Assembly: GCA_009778415.1 (NCBI GenBank)
Contig: WRJV01000283.1
Coordinates: forward strand, 1-11,676
Source: Clostridiales bacterium
GTDB lineage: Bacteria > Bacillota > Clostridia > Peptostreptococcales > Anaerovoracaceae
Direction: 5' to 3'
DNA length: 11,676 nt
The number at the start of each line of letters is the position of its first letter. The stretch's first letter is position 1. Under the pieces are notes generated by a model. The model searched no databases. It saw nothing but the letters and a program-made list of their open reading frames with translations, and was not told where the DNA came from. A program made the translations under genes and the position numbers. Below, in pieces: positions 1 to 7,327 of the stretch.

Positions 1-1022
1 GGGCGCAAGGCAATTACGCGACCATAGAGCAGATCGGCGAGGACGTCAGAAAGAAAACAGGTGGCGGGACGGTAGGCGTCATTTTTCCGATACTCAGCAG
101 AAACCGCTTTGCAATCTGCCTGAAGGGCATAGCAAGAGGGGCGAACAAAGTAGTTCTGATGCTTAGCTACCCCAGCGACGAGGTAGGGAACCACTTGGTG
201 CCTCCTGACGCCCTTGACGAGAGGAACATCGATCCGTACATGGACCTGCTTTCAGAGAGCGCGTTCAAAGACGCGTTTGGCGAAACTAAGCACACTTTTA
301 CCGGGATGAATTATGTCGACTACTACAAGGGCCTCATCGAAGGCGAAGGGGCTGAGGCAGAGGTCGTTTTCGCAAACGACCCGAAGAGGATACTGGACTA
401 CACCGACGTAGCCATTGTTTGCGACATACACACTAGGGAGAGGACTAAGAAGCTGCTGCGGAAAGCGGGCGCGAAAATCGTTGTCGGGCTTGACGACATT
501 TTGACCAAGAGCGTGTCCGGCAGCGGGTGCAACCAAAAGTACGGGATGCTTGGCTCAAACAAAGCCACGGAAAGCAAGATAAAACTCTTCCCGCAAGGCT
601 GTGACGTCTTTGTCCGCGATGTCCAAGGTAAAATCAAAGAAAAAACGGGGAAAACCGTCGAAGTCATGGTTTACGGCGACGGTGCGTTCAAGGACCCGGT
701 GGGGAGGATATGGGAGCTGGCAGACCCGGTGGTGTCGCCGGGGTACACGAGCGGACTTGAAGGGACGCCAAACGAGGTGAAACTGAAGTACGTGGCAGAC
801 AATGAGTTCCCTGACCTTAAGGGCGACGAATTGAAGGCAGCCATATCAGAATACATCAAAAACAAAGGCAACAACAAGGGCGACGGAATGGCGTCGCAAG
901 GGACAACTCCGAGAAAGCTGACAGACCTAGTCGGGTCGCTCAGCGACCTGACTTCTGGGAGCGGCGACAAAGGGACTCCGATCGTGTACATACAGGGATA
1001 TTTTGACAATTACACGGATTGA
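1..1022 (+). CDS. Coenzyme F420-0:L-glutamate ligase-like protein (CofE family), 5'-truncated
   Basis: The reading frame is open from base 3, so the N-terminus lies outside the window; about 339 residues are visible up to the TGA at 1020-1022. The visible part begins AQGNYATIEQIGEDV and runs through GVIFPILSRNRFA, SYPSDEVGNHLV, DIHTRERTK, YGMLGSNKATE, VMVYGDGAFKDPVG and a C-terminal SQGTTPRKLTDLVGSLSDLT segment. I recognise these as the long (about 400-residue) clostridial form of the F420-ligase fold (PF01996). In archaea and actinobacteria CofE/FbiB adds glutamates to the deazaflavin F420-0 using GTP. Most Firmicutes with this homologue are not known F420 producers, so its substrate here is uncertain. 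The Met codon at 159 is internal, because homology extends upstream without a break. The 3' end overlaps the convergent DUF368 gene by 13 bp, with no terminator between them. Confidence 0.85.
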   Translation, partial: AQGNYATIEQIGEDVRKKTGGGTVGVIFPILSRNRFAICLKGIARGANKVVLMLSYPSDEVGNHLVPPDALDERNIDPYMDLLSESAFKDAFGETKHTFTGMNYVDYYKGLIEGEGAEAEVVFANDPKRILDYTDVAIVCDIHTRERTKKLLRKAGAKIVVGLDDILTKSVSGSGCNQKYGMLGSNKATESKIKLFPQGCDVFVRDVQGKIKEKTGKTVEVMVYGDGAFKDPVGRIWELADPVVSPGYTSGLEGTPNEVKLKYVADNEFPDLKGDELKAAISEYIKNKGNNKGDGMASQGTTPRKLTDLVGSLSDLTSGSGDKGTPIVYIQGYFDNYTD

Positions 1023-1831
1023 CCGGCCCTCTTGGAAAAAAGAAAGGTCAAGCCTGCTGATGCTATCATAAACAGCATTGACAATGCCCCTTTCGCGTCA
1101 GCCGTAAAGCCGGGGTAAATCGTGAAGATCGAGCCAATAATAAGGCCTAAAATGCTGCAATACAATGCTTGGGGATGAAACCTGAGCATTGTTTTTATCA
1201 GCTTGACACCTAAAAGCCCTCCACAGAGCGCACCTGCGCATACAATGGCGACGACTGTGAAATTGAATGTGGAAACCGCTTCGATGGCCACCGTGTAAAC
1301 GCCAAAGAGAAGCATGGCGAGGGAGCCGCTTATCCCAGGAAGCAGCATTGCGACAGTGCTGACCAGCGCAGCAACAAAAAGGCGCGTGGAAAGCGCTAAA
1401 GACATGCCCCCGAACTGGGCAAGCGTCTTGTTTGCTATGGCGCCCTTGTCGATGAAAGCGAGAGCTGCCATGAAAGCAAAAGAGGCCGCGAAAACTGCTG
1501 CGTTCCTTAATTTTATCTTGTCGTACCTTGCCCGCCTGTAGATCATTGGGACGCATCCTGCTATGATTCCAATAAAACAGAAATACATTGCCATTTCGTA
1601 TCTGGCCAGCAAAAAAGTCATCAGCCGGCTGAAGGAAAAAATGCCGCATGCGCCGCCAAGGGCAAGGGGCGCCAGGAATGCCAAGTTTTTCTTAAAATCA
1701 ACCAAGCTCACCGAATATAGTATTTTGTCGTAAATGTTTAGCAGCACCGCCGTTGTACCAATGCTGATTCCGGGCACTATGCCGGTCGTGCCCAGAACAA
1801 GCCCATACAGGAAATCCCTTAAGTACCTGAT
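1010..1831 (-). CDS. DUF368 family integral membrane protein (PopT-type polyprenyl-phosphate transporter family)
   Basis: This is a hydrophobic protein of 273 residues with about eight membrane segments. It has the DUF368 signature in two inverted-repeat-like copies: IVPGISIGTTAV near residues 18-29 and LLPGISGSLAMLLFG near 163-177. Members of this family (PopT) have been shown in other bacteria to recycle undecaprenyl phosphate across the membrane; that role here is by homology only. No ATG, GTG or TTG occurs in frame before the GTG at 1777, which would delete the first PGIS helix. The frame stays open upstream to a TAA, and the natural family N-terminus (RYLRDFLYGLVLG) begins at an ATC codon at 1829-1831. 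That codon sits 7 nt after the SD core within GGGGGTGAT (1835-1843), so I place the start there. It is convergent with the CofE-like gene and divergent from patA. Confidence 0.8.
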   Translation of the reverse strand: MRYLRDFLYGLVLGTTGIVPGISIGTTAVLLNIYDKILYSVSLVDFKKNLAFLAPLALGGACGIFSFSRLMTFLLARYEMAMYFCFIGIIAGCVPMIYRRARYDKIKLRNAAVFAASFAFMAALAFIDKGAIANKTLAQFGGMSLALSTRLFVAALVSTVAMLLPGISGSLAMLLFGVYTVAIEAVSTFNFTVVAIVCAGALCGGLLGVKLIKTMLRFHPQALYCSILGLIIGSIFTIYPGFTADAKGALSMLFMIASAGLTFLFSKRAGQSV

Positions 1832-1834
1832 AAA

Positions 1835-1843
1835 ATCACCCCC
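1835..1843 (-). promoter_or_regulatory. Strong Shine-Dalgarno that places the DUF368 start at an AUC codon
   Basis: On the minus strand GGGGGTGAT pairs along nine bases with the 3' end of 16S rRNA, with one G-U wobble. It is followed by TTT and then ATC. The spacing suits initiation at ATC (1829-1831) and not at any ATG, GTG or TTG. An ATG at 1843-1845 is out of frame and opens only an eight-codon ORF. Confidence 0.55.
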
Positions 1844-2046
1844 ATCTTTTGTAGTTTACAACAATGGAGAGGTTTAGTCCATACTGTCGCAAAAAAAAGA
1901 CATCTTCTCAATGGCAAGACAATTAGGGCTTTCTCGCGTGTGCATTTTACCTTGCAATACACGTTTTGTTACAATTGCTTTCATCAGAAACCCACATTAA
2001 CAGTGATTTGTGCAACGGGGCATTTTTTATCAGAAAATATAAACGA

Positions 2047-2064
2047 TTGGCACGAATCTTGAAT
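2047..2064 (+). promoter_or_regulatory. Sigma-54 (RpoN) type -24/-12 promoter of patA
   Basis: TTGGCACGAATCTTGAAT matches the -24/-12 consensus YTGGCACGRNNNTTGCW at every defined base except C to A in the -12 element. The GG (2049-2050) and the -12 dinucleotide (2061-2062) are 12 bp apart, as required. Transcription would begin near 2074, giving a leader of about 55 nt before the patA start. E. coli patA (ygjG) is also known to be sigma-54 dependent, which supports the call. The activator is not encoded in this window. Confidence 0.7.
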
Positions 2065-2082
2065 GCTAAATAATAAAGTAAA

Positions 2083-2099
2083 TTCGCCGCCCCGGCGGA
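2083..2099 (+). other. GC-rich hairpin in the patA leader
   Basis: TTCGCCG-CCC-CGGCGGA forms a seven-base-pair stem (one T-G wobble) with a three-base loop. It would lie about 10 nt after the predicted transcription start and ends 13 nt before the SD AGAGGAGG (2113-2120). It could protect the 5' end or affect translation. It has no U-tract, so it is not an intrinsic terminator. Confidence 0.45.
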
Positions 2100-2128
2100 G
2101 CGGCAGTAAAAAAGAGGAGGTCAATACA

Positions 2129-3490
2129 ATGACTGCATGCAACAAAAATCTTGCGTTGGAAGAAGCAACCAGAATCGTTAATTACATTGAAAAAGGCGAA
2201 CTGACTCAGGAGGAAAAAGATAGAATAGTCAAGGATTCCATTTCAAACTTCAATGAAAATGTCAATCCCGGCTGGCTCCAGTACAGAAAGTCAGTGTCAA
2301 CAAATGAAGCGTTTGTAGAATGGACGGATTCGGAAGAGCACTTTGAGGACCTTTACGGGACTCAGTTCATAGACTGCCTTGGCGGGTTCGGCATCTACAC
2401 CTGCGGCCACAGGAACCCGGCGATTTTAAAGACCGTAAAGGCGCAGCTCGACAAATACGCCCTGCACAGCCAGGAGCTCGTCGACCCTCTGAGGGGCTAC
2501 CTTGCCCACCTATTGGCGCAGATAACGCCGGGCGACTTGCAGTACTGCTTTTTCACTAACGGCGGGGCAGAAGCCGTTGAAATGGCTCTCAAGCTTGCTA
2601 GGATAGCCACAGGGGGCAGATGGTATATTTCAACAGTAGGCGCGTTCCACGGGAAATCCTTCGGCGCAATCTCCATGGGCGGGAAAGGCGCATACAGGGA
2701 AGACTACCTGCCGATGATACAGCAGGTCCAGCATGTGGAATACGGCAACGCAGACGCCATGGAGGCAGCGATTAAAAACCTTCAGACCGTAGGCGAAAAA
2801 GTTGCCGGCGTCATCATCGAGCCGATCCAAGGCGAAGCCGGCGTCATCATCCCGCCGATGGGATACCTCAAAGCGGTTCGCGACATCTGCGACAAATACG
2901 GCGTTGCCATGATTTGCGACGAAATCCAGACCGGCATGGGCAGGACAGGAACCATGTGGAGGGTAGAAGTCGAGGACGTCACGCCTGACATCATGACCTA
3001 CGGCAAAGCTTTCGGAGGAGGCATCATGCCGATAACCGGCATCATCGCAAGGCCGAACATGTGGACGCAGAAGCTCATCGACAACCCGTGGATACTGGGG
3101 TCCCCAACATTTGGCGGAAACCCGCTGGCGTGTTCAGCCGCCATATCAACCATTAAGTACATGCTTGAAAACGACATCCCCAGCATATGCAAGGAAAAAG
3201 GCGACTACTTTATGGAAAAACTCGGCGTATTGCAGAAAAAATACCCCACAGTCCTTAAAACGTTCAGAGGCTCGGGGCTGCTGATCTGCATGGAATTCCC
3301 TGAAGCCGAAGTCGGGTACGAGGTGACGAAGGGCTTGTTCGCCAGGAAAGTCATGACGGCCGGCACCCTTGTGAACGCTAAAACAGTCCGCATAGAGCCG
3401 CCTGCGGTCCTCACCTACGAGACCATAGACCAAGTAATCGAAAGGCTCGACGGAGCCCTGGCCGACGCAAAGGAAGCATTCAAGCTGTAA
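2129..3490 (+). CDS. patA: Putrescine aminotransferase (class III PLP-dependent)
   Basis: This 453-residue protein belongs to the acetylornithine/ornithine class III aminotransferase fold and aligns across its length with E. coli YgjG/PatA. Shared blocks include NVNPGWLQYRKSV, FIDCLGGFGIYTCGHRNP, LHSQELVDPLR, GAFHGKSFGA, IIEPIQGEAGVI and GTLVNAKTVRIEPP. PatA transfers the amino group of putrescine to 2-oxoglutarate, giving 4-aminobutanal (1-pyrroline) and glutamate, the first step of putrescine breakdown. Catalytic features are visible: the PLP Schiff-base lysine K293 (TYGKAFGGG), the ring-nitrogen aspartate D264 (CDEIQTGMGRTG), the phosphate-binding TNGGAE loop and the SPTFGGNPLA segment. 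The ATG at 2129 is chosen over an upstream in-frame ATG at 2063, because AGAGGAGG lies 8 nt before it and 2063 falls within the promoter. Cadaverine is a possible alternative substrate. Confidence 0.9.
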   Translation: MTACNKNLALEEATRIVNYIEKGELTQEEKDRIVKDSISNFNENVNPGWLQYRKSVSTNEAFVEWTDSEEHFEDLYGTQFIDCLGGFGIYTCGHRNPAILKTVKAQLDKYALHSQELVDPLRGYLAHLLAQITPGDLQYCFFTNGGAEAVEMALKLARIATGGRWYISTVGAFHGKSFGAISMGGKGAYREDYLPMIQQVQHVEYGNADAMEAAIKNLQTVGEKVAGVIIEPIQGEAGVIIPPMGYLKAVRDICDKYGVAMICDEIQTGMGRTGTMWRVEVEDVTPDIMTYGKAFGGGIMPITGIIARPNMWTQKLIDNPWILGSPTFGGNPLACSAAISTIKYMLENDIPSICKEKGDYFMEKLGVLQKKYPTVLKTFRGSGLLICMEFPEAEVGYEVTKGLFARKVMTAGTLVNAKTVRIEPPAVLTYETIDQVIERLDGALADAKEAFKL

Positions 3491-3529
3491 GCGCAGGTGC
3501 GCACCGCACAGATGCAATCAGCATTATCG

Positions 3530-3575
3530 GAGCCAGCAGTTTAGCGACAGCAAAACTGCTGGCTCTGCTTTGTTT
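3530..3575 (+). terminator. Intrinsic terminator of patA
   Basis: GAGCCAGCAGTTT (3530-3542) pairs perfectly over 13 bp with AAACTGCTGGCTC (3553-3565) around a 10-nt loop. The tail that follows is T-rich but interrupted (TGCTTTGTTTATT). It lies about 40 bp after the patA stop and immediately before the end of the convergent restriction-modification gene. On the minus strand the hairpin lacks a T-tail, so it mainly serves patA. Confidence 0.85.
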
Positions 3576-6198
3576 ATTCCGGTGGTTTGAATCCCAGCCA
3601 CCGTTCGTGAGCATCCCAGCCATCAACATCGTATTTGGTTGCGAGCACGGTTTCATGCCGTTTCTTGTTTGCCGAAAATTTTATATGTGCATCCCAAAAA
3701 GACTCCATTTCGAGCACTAGGGTTTCAACGTCCTTGTCTTTTGGATCGCACTTTGGCACATCAATATCTGAAATAACATCCCACTTGATTCTTCCCCTGT
3801 TCATGCCGGTTGCAGAGGAAAGCATATCGGCCAGCATTTCTTTCGCCCTTAACAAATTCACATAAAATACAGCTTCTATTTTTGACGCCGCTCTAAGGAT
3901 AGTGTATTCATCTGACACATATTTATTGGCATGGTATGGTGGCACTATGCCAACAGCGCCCCTGCCAACGCCCATGTTTGAAATCAATATGTCCCATTCT
4001 TCCAACTTGGACAATTTTTGGTACGAGCTGGTTTCGCTGCTCAATATGTCGCCGTCGACAACTTCTCCATTGTATGTGACTTTCAGCAACTGATACTCAG
4101 TTCCATCATCCTCAAGCGATGTTTTTCTGTTTCGCTTTACGCAAAGCTCATTGCCTATTTTAGTGGTTTGATATCCTTGGTCCTGCCAAAAGGTTTTTTT
4201 CCGGCCTCTGTCGTTGATGCAAAATTTGACATCTAGCCGGTCAACAATGTCCGCGTATGGAACTCGCCAGTTTCCATCGGCGCCGTCTTGGTATTTCCTG
4301 TACATTTCCACCACAGCATCGTGCTCTTTGTTTTTTAATTCGTTTAGTTCGCTTGGGTTAATGCCTATCCTTTTAGCCACTTTGTGTTCCAAGCCTAAAT
4401 ATCGCGTCGATGCCATAAACACGTCGTTTTGCATTTCGCCATTGTGTCGTTTCCTCAGTATAACGATAGATGTTTTTACTCGCGCCGAAGACCGCTTGAA
4501 CGCATCTCCGGGCAGCGATATTATTGCATTAATGATAAACTTCTCCCTTATGTAATCTCGAACTTGTGAGAAAGAGTCTCCTGACAGGATGGAATCGTCA
4601 ATTATAGCCAAGATCACTCCGGAGTCCGCAACCAAATCCCAATATCTCTCAATAAACATTACGCTGCTTAACAATTTGTTGTTTATTTTTCCGGCATCCC
4701 TATCAACAGACAACGCATATTGATTGAGGATTTCAGCTTGTTCGGGATCATCGCGTGTATATTTTAATGAAAAAGGAGGATTTGACAAAATCACGTCAAA
4801 CTGTTTTTTGTCTGAATTAATGATTTTTCGTATCTCGTCCAGCTGCTTGTTCTCCTCAATAGACCCGCTGCCAATTTTAAGCAGTTGTTTGTCAAGAGAA
4901 TCCGCGTAAAAAATCTTGCTCCCGCCGTCGCCGTGCAAATACATATTCATGCGGGCAATTCTGTGCATCGCGGGGTCGCTTCCTGCATCGATGCCATACA
5001 AGGCGTTTTTTTCAATTGTCTTTAATATCACGTCCAATTCGGAACTGCTTGTGCCGGCCAGCGCTCTCGCTTTTGCAATCATTTTTCTCATAGCCGTTAT
5101 CAAAAATCCCCCTGAGCCGCAGCAGGCGTCCAAAACGCTGTCCACGTGGTGCTTAGTCACCTTTATATCTGCCAAATCCACCATAAGCTCAACGATGTCT
5201 CTGGGTGTAAAGAATTGGCCAATATCCCGCCCGCGCACTGTTGCATCTAAGAAGGATTCAAAGAGCCTGCCGTGAACATCTTCCTCCATCGAATAAAAAT
5301 CGATGTGTTCAAATTCTTTTACAATTTTGTTTATTGTGGCTGTGCTTAAATTAATTTGCTCGTCCTTGTCGAAAACCCTTTTCTTGCCCCCGGCGTCGAT
5401 CTCTTTTTCCAGTGACAAGACGAGGTTTCTGAAAAGCGGATCGTTTACTGGGTTTTCATTTTCTGTCTGGCTGGAAACCCAATGCGCTGAGAAAACCATG
5501 TCGCTATAAACAGGTGTGGGAGACCCATTGTATTTTTCGTGAATTTGCGCATCTTTATTAATTTTCACAAAGACAATTTTCATTAGTTCGACAAATGCTG
5601 AACTAGGGCTTTTCTTTTCAGTTGACCATATGAGGTTGTGTATTTTCCTAAATTTTTCGTTTAGTGCGTCCAATTCGATTGATGCAAATTCAAAAGGCGA
5701 CTCGTCAATCTCGGTTTTCAGCTTTTCTGCTTCTTGTTTGAGAGTTGCTATGGAAATAATCGACAATAACTGCTTGTATTTGGCACTGCTGCCTGAGAAG
5801 TCATCAAAGCCGAGGCATAGCAGCGGCTTTCGGACATCCCATTTATAAAGGTTTGTTTTTGCTCCGTTTGAAATCAAGTAGTACTGTACTGGGTTGTAGT
5901 CAAAGAACTTATTCAGCTCAAGACAATAAGAAGAGCATTGCAATTCCCATGGGTCGAGGCTTTCATCAGGGGACTTTGCGTCAACAACGATTGCAGGGAT
6001 GCCTTTTATTTTCAAAACAAAATCGGGTTTGTAAAGAACTTTTTTCCTTCCTGTGCCAACAGCAATCTCGCTTATTGACGCCTTGAAGCTAACGTCACCG
6101 GCGCCATAGCCCAAAGCAGTGATTAATGGAAGCACGAAGTTTGCTTCAACAGAAGCTTCGTTTTTAAGGTCTTTAAAATCACAAAAAACATTTTTCAA
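3574..6198 (-). CDS. Single-chain restriction-modification enzyme: nuclease, N6-adenine methylase and target-recognition domain (type IIG-like)
   Basis: The protein has 874 residues. Residues about 1-130 resemble the HsdR N-terminal nuclease: PD at 58-59, DAK at 73-75 and QCSSY (QxxxY) at 87-91 form a PD-(D/E)xK site. A helical linker follows. The type I M-subunit-like methylase (about 300-640) has GQFFTP at 327-332, the AdoMet-binding DACCGSGG at 357-364 and catalytic NPPF at 473-476. About 675-835 resembles one half of an HsdS subunit (LLKVTYNGE, ISNMGVGRGAVG, then a helical conserved region), so DNA recognition is probably built in. No separate hsdR helicase or hsdS lies nearby. I place the start at TTG (6196-6198): GGGGGA lies 8 nt upstream, homology begins there, and the longer frame would run through the promoter. 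The gene looks AT-richer than its neighbours, suggesting transfer. A modification-only role is possible if the nuclease is inactive. Confidence 0.82.
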   Translation of the reverse strand: MKNVFCDFKDLKNEASVEANFVLPLITALGYGAGDVSFKASISEIAVGTGRKKVLYKPDFVLKIKGIPAIVVDAKSPDESLDPWELQCSSYCLELNKFFDYNPVQYYLISNGAKTNLYKWDVRKPLLCLGFDDFSGSSAKYKQLLSIISIATLKQEAEKLKTEIDESPFEFASIELDALNEKFRKIHNLIWSTEKKSPSSAFVELMKIVFVKINKDAQIHEKYNGSPTPVYSDMVFSAHWVSSQTENENPVNDPLFRNLVLSLEKEIDAGGKKRVFDKDEQINLSTATINKIVKEFEHIDFYSMEEDVHGRLFESFLDATVRGRDIGQFFTPRDIVELMVDLADIKVTKHHVDSVLDACCGSGGFLITAMRKMIAKARALAGTSSSELDVILKTIEKNALYGIDAGSDPAMHRIARMNMYLHGDGGSKIFYADSLDKQLLKIGSGSIEENKQLDEIRKIINSDKKQFDVILSNPPFSLKYTRDDPEQAEILNQYALSVDRDAGKINNKLLSSVMFIERYWDLVADSGVILAIIDDSILSGDSFSQVRDYIREKFIINAIISLPGDAFKRSSARVKTSIVILRKRHNGEMQNDVFMASTRYLGLEHKVAKRIGINPSELNELKNKEHDAVVEMYRKYQDGADGNWRVPYADIVDRLDVKFCINDRGRKKTFWQDQGYQTTKIGNELCVKRNRKTSLEDDGTEYQLLKVTYNGEVVDGDILSSETSSYQKLSKLEEWDILISNMGVGRGAVGIVPPYHANKYVSDEYTILRAASKIEAVFYVNLLRAKEMLADMLSSATGMNRGRIKWDVISDIDVPKCDPKDKDVETLVLEMESFWDAHIKFSANKKRHETVLATKYDVDGWDAHERWLGFKPPE

Positions 6199-6234
6199 CT
6201 CGGATTTCCCCCGTTCAGTCTGAGCACTGCAATA

Positions 6235-6263
6235 ATTATAGAACATATGTTTGCAATTGTCAA
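6235..6263 (-). promoter_or_regulatory. Perfect consensus sigma-A promoter of the restriction-modification gene
   Basis: On the minus strand TTGACA (6258-6263) and TATAAT (6235-6240) are separated by exactly 17 bp. Transcription would start near 6228 and give a leader of about 30 nt containing GGGGGA (6207-6212) before the TTG start. The promoter excludes the in-frame ATGs further upstream (at 6246 and 6273) as translation starts. Confidence 0.85.
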
Positions 6264-6355
6264 GGCTTTTCATGAACATTATAGAGAAAAGAAGCAGAAA
6301 AATCAATGGTGGCTGCAAACTTTTCGGCACTGGGCAAAACCGTCGGCTGATTTGG
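6264..6355. other. Spacer between two divergent promoters
   Basis: The 92 bp between the restriction-modification promoter and the DUF1385 promoter contain no convincing gene, repeat or hairpin. They could be translated as an upstream extension of either flanking frame, but no SD supports this. Confidence 0.4.
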
Positions 6356-6384
6356 TTGATACCTGATGGCATTCGTGCTATAAT
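6356..6384 (+). promoter_or_regulatory. Sigma-A promoter of the DUF1385-like gene
   Basis: TTGATA (6356-6361), a 17-bp spacer and TATAAT (6379-6384) match the consensus at 11 of 12 bases. Transcription would begin near 6391. AGAGGTGG (6408-6415) then lies 6 nt before the in-frame TTG at 6422. Confidence 0.75.
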
Positions 6385-6421
6385 ATGGAATGATCAGGCA
6401 ATAAGGAAGAGGTGGGCAGCA

Positions 6422-7183
6422 TTGGGCATAGGCGGCAGCGCTTTCAACGGCGGGGTGAATTTCATATCGGATGATTACGTAGCCAGGTTTGTCATGGACA
6501 AGGACGGCAGCTACAGGGTGACGACCGCAAAGCGCCTGAAAGCTACGGGAATACGAAAGCACGTGAGGAAGATACCTTTGGTAAAAGGGCTGTTTTCCAT
6601 GTTTTCCGGGAACCGCTGGATGATTGTGATAATTGCGGTAACAGTCCTAAGCGACTTGCTCAGCTACAACGAAAAAATTGGGGATTCGGCGGCATCGACG
6701 CCGCTGTTCATTGTTATTTGCTTGGCTTTGATAGTTTTTTTGGCATATGCTGTCAAAAATATGTTCTATAAGATAAAGGACACGTGGCGATACCACGGGG
6801 CGGAGCACAAAACTATATACGCCTGCGAAAACAATATGGAGCTGACGCTTGAAAACGTCAGAAAATGCCCGCGCGTAGCAAGGCGCTGCGGGACAAATCT
6901 AGTAGTGTTCATCGCGTTCTTTTACGCAATTCTTGCTTTTTTGATTGAACTGGAGAGCGTCAAGCTGGTAGTGGCCTACGTCCTTGCGTATGAATTGTTC
7001 GACCTGAAAAACGGCGACAACATTCCGGTCGTAAAACTGTTTTTCAGGCTTGGCTACTGGTGCCAGCAGCACATATTTACGCTGGAGCCGACCGACGCGC
7101 AGATAACTGCGGCAATTGAGGCGATGAATGCATTGATGGATCTGCAAAAGGGCCCCCTGACGCACACTGTTTCCGTGACCTGA
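6422..7183 (+). CDS. DUF1385-like integral membrane protein
   Basis: This 253-residue protein carries the DUF1385 (PF07136) landmarks: an N-terminal IGG motif (GIGGSAFNGGV at residues 2-12), the highly conserved YHGAEHKTI block followed by LTLENVRKCPRVARRCGTN, three or four hydrophobic helices, and the terminal LEPTDAQITAAIEAM segment. The family's function is unknown. The usual N-terminal GGQAVIEGVMM motif is degenerate here, so this is a divergent member. The start is the TTG at 6422, because it follows an SD and a promoter and gives the usual family N-terminus. The frame is open back to 6251, but that stretch spans the promoter. The gene stands alone, divergent from the restriction-modification gene. 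Confidence 0.75.
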   Translation: MGIGGSAFNGGVNFISDDYVARFVMDKDGSYRVTTAKRLKATGIRKHVRKIPLVKGLFSMFSGNRWMIVIIAVTVLSDLLSYNEKIGDSAASTPLFIVICLALIVFLAYAVKNMFYKIKDTWRYHGAEHKTIYACENNMELTLENVRKCPRVARRCGTNLVVFIAFFYAILAFLIELESVKLVVAYVLAYELFDLKNGDNIPVVKLFFRLGYWCQQHIFTLEPTDAQITAAIEAMNALMDLQKGPLTHTVSVT

Positions 7184-7253
7184 TCCCACACCTTACAAAC
7201 GTTGAAAATTAGCCATTTTTCACAAAAGAATATTCAGACTTTGCCATTAAGGG

Positions 7254-7282
7254 TGTACATTTCCCAAAAAAAATGATATAAT
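7254..7282 (+). promoter_or_regulatory. Probable sigma-A promoter of the lytic transglycosylase gene
   Basis: TGTACA (7254-7259, four of six matches to TTGACA), a 17-bp A-rich spacer and a perfect TATAAT (7277-7282) lie 45 bp before the start. GAGAGGGGA (7311-7319) is the ribosome binding site, 8 nt before the ATG at 7328. Confidence 0.65.
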
Positions 7283-7327
7283 ATAGAAGTTCGCAAAGAA
7301 CACAAAATATGAGAGGGGAAATTTATA

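Larger units (their letters stand above)
1832..2128. other. Divergent intergenic region between the DUF368 gene and patA
   Basis: This is 297 bp without a gene. It holds the DUF368 SD, a probable sigma-54 promoter (2047-2064), a leader hairpin (2083-2099) and the patA SD. Upstream of the promoter are imperfect dyads that could bind an activator: GCAAT at 1954-1958 and ATTGC at 1974-1978 face each other, and GTGTGCA near 1938-1944 faces TGCAATACAC near 1953-1962. The octamer ATCAGAAA occurs at 1983-1990 and again at 2029-2036. No convincing sigma-A promoter was seen for the DUF368 gene. Confidence 0.5.

Noticed and set aside
2063..2128. An in-frame N-terminal extension of patA from the ATG at 2063
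   Set aside because: That ATG overlaps the sigma-54 -12 element and precedes the predicted transcript start. The ATG at 2129 has an excellent SD and matches the family.
6199..6372. A 58-residue N-terminal extension of the restriction-modification protein, with a hydrophobic stretch resembling a membrane segment
   Set aside because: The extension spans a perfect consensus promoter and has no SD at its ATGs. Domain homology begins at the TTG at 6198.
6251..6421. An N-terminal extension of the DUF1385-like protein from 6251
   Set aside because: It runs through the gene's own -35 and -10 elements and lacks an SD. The TTG at 6422 has an SD and gives the expected domain start.
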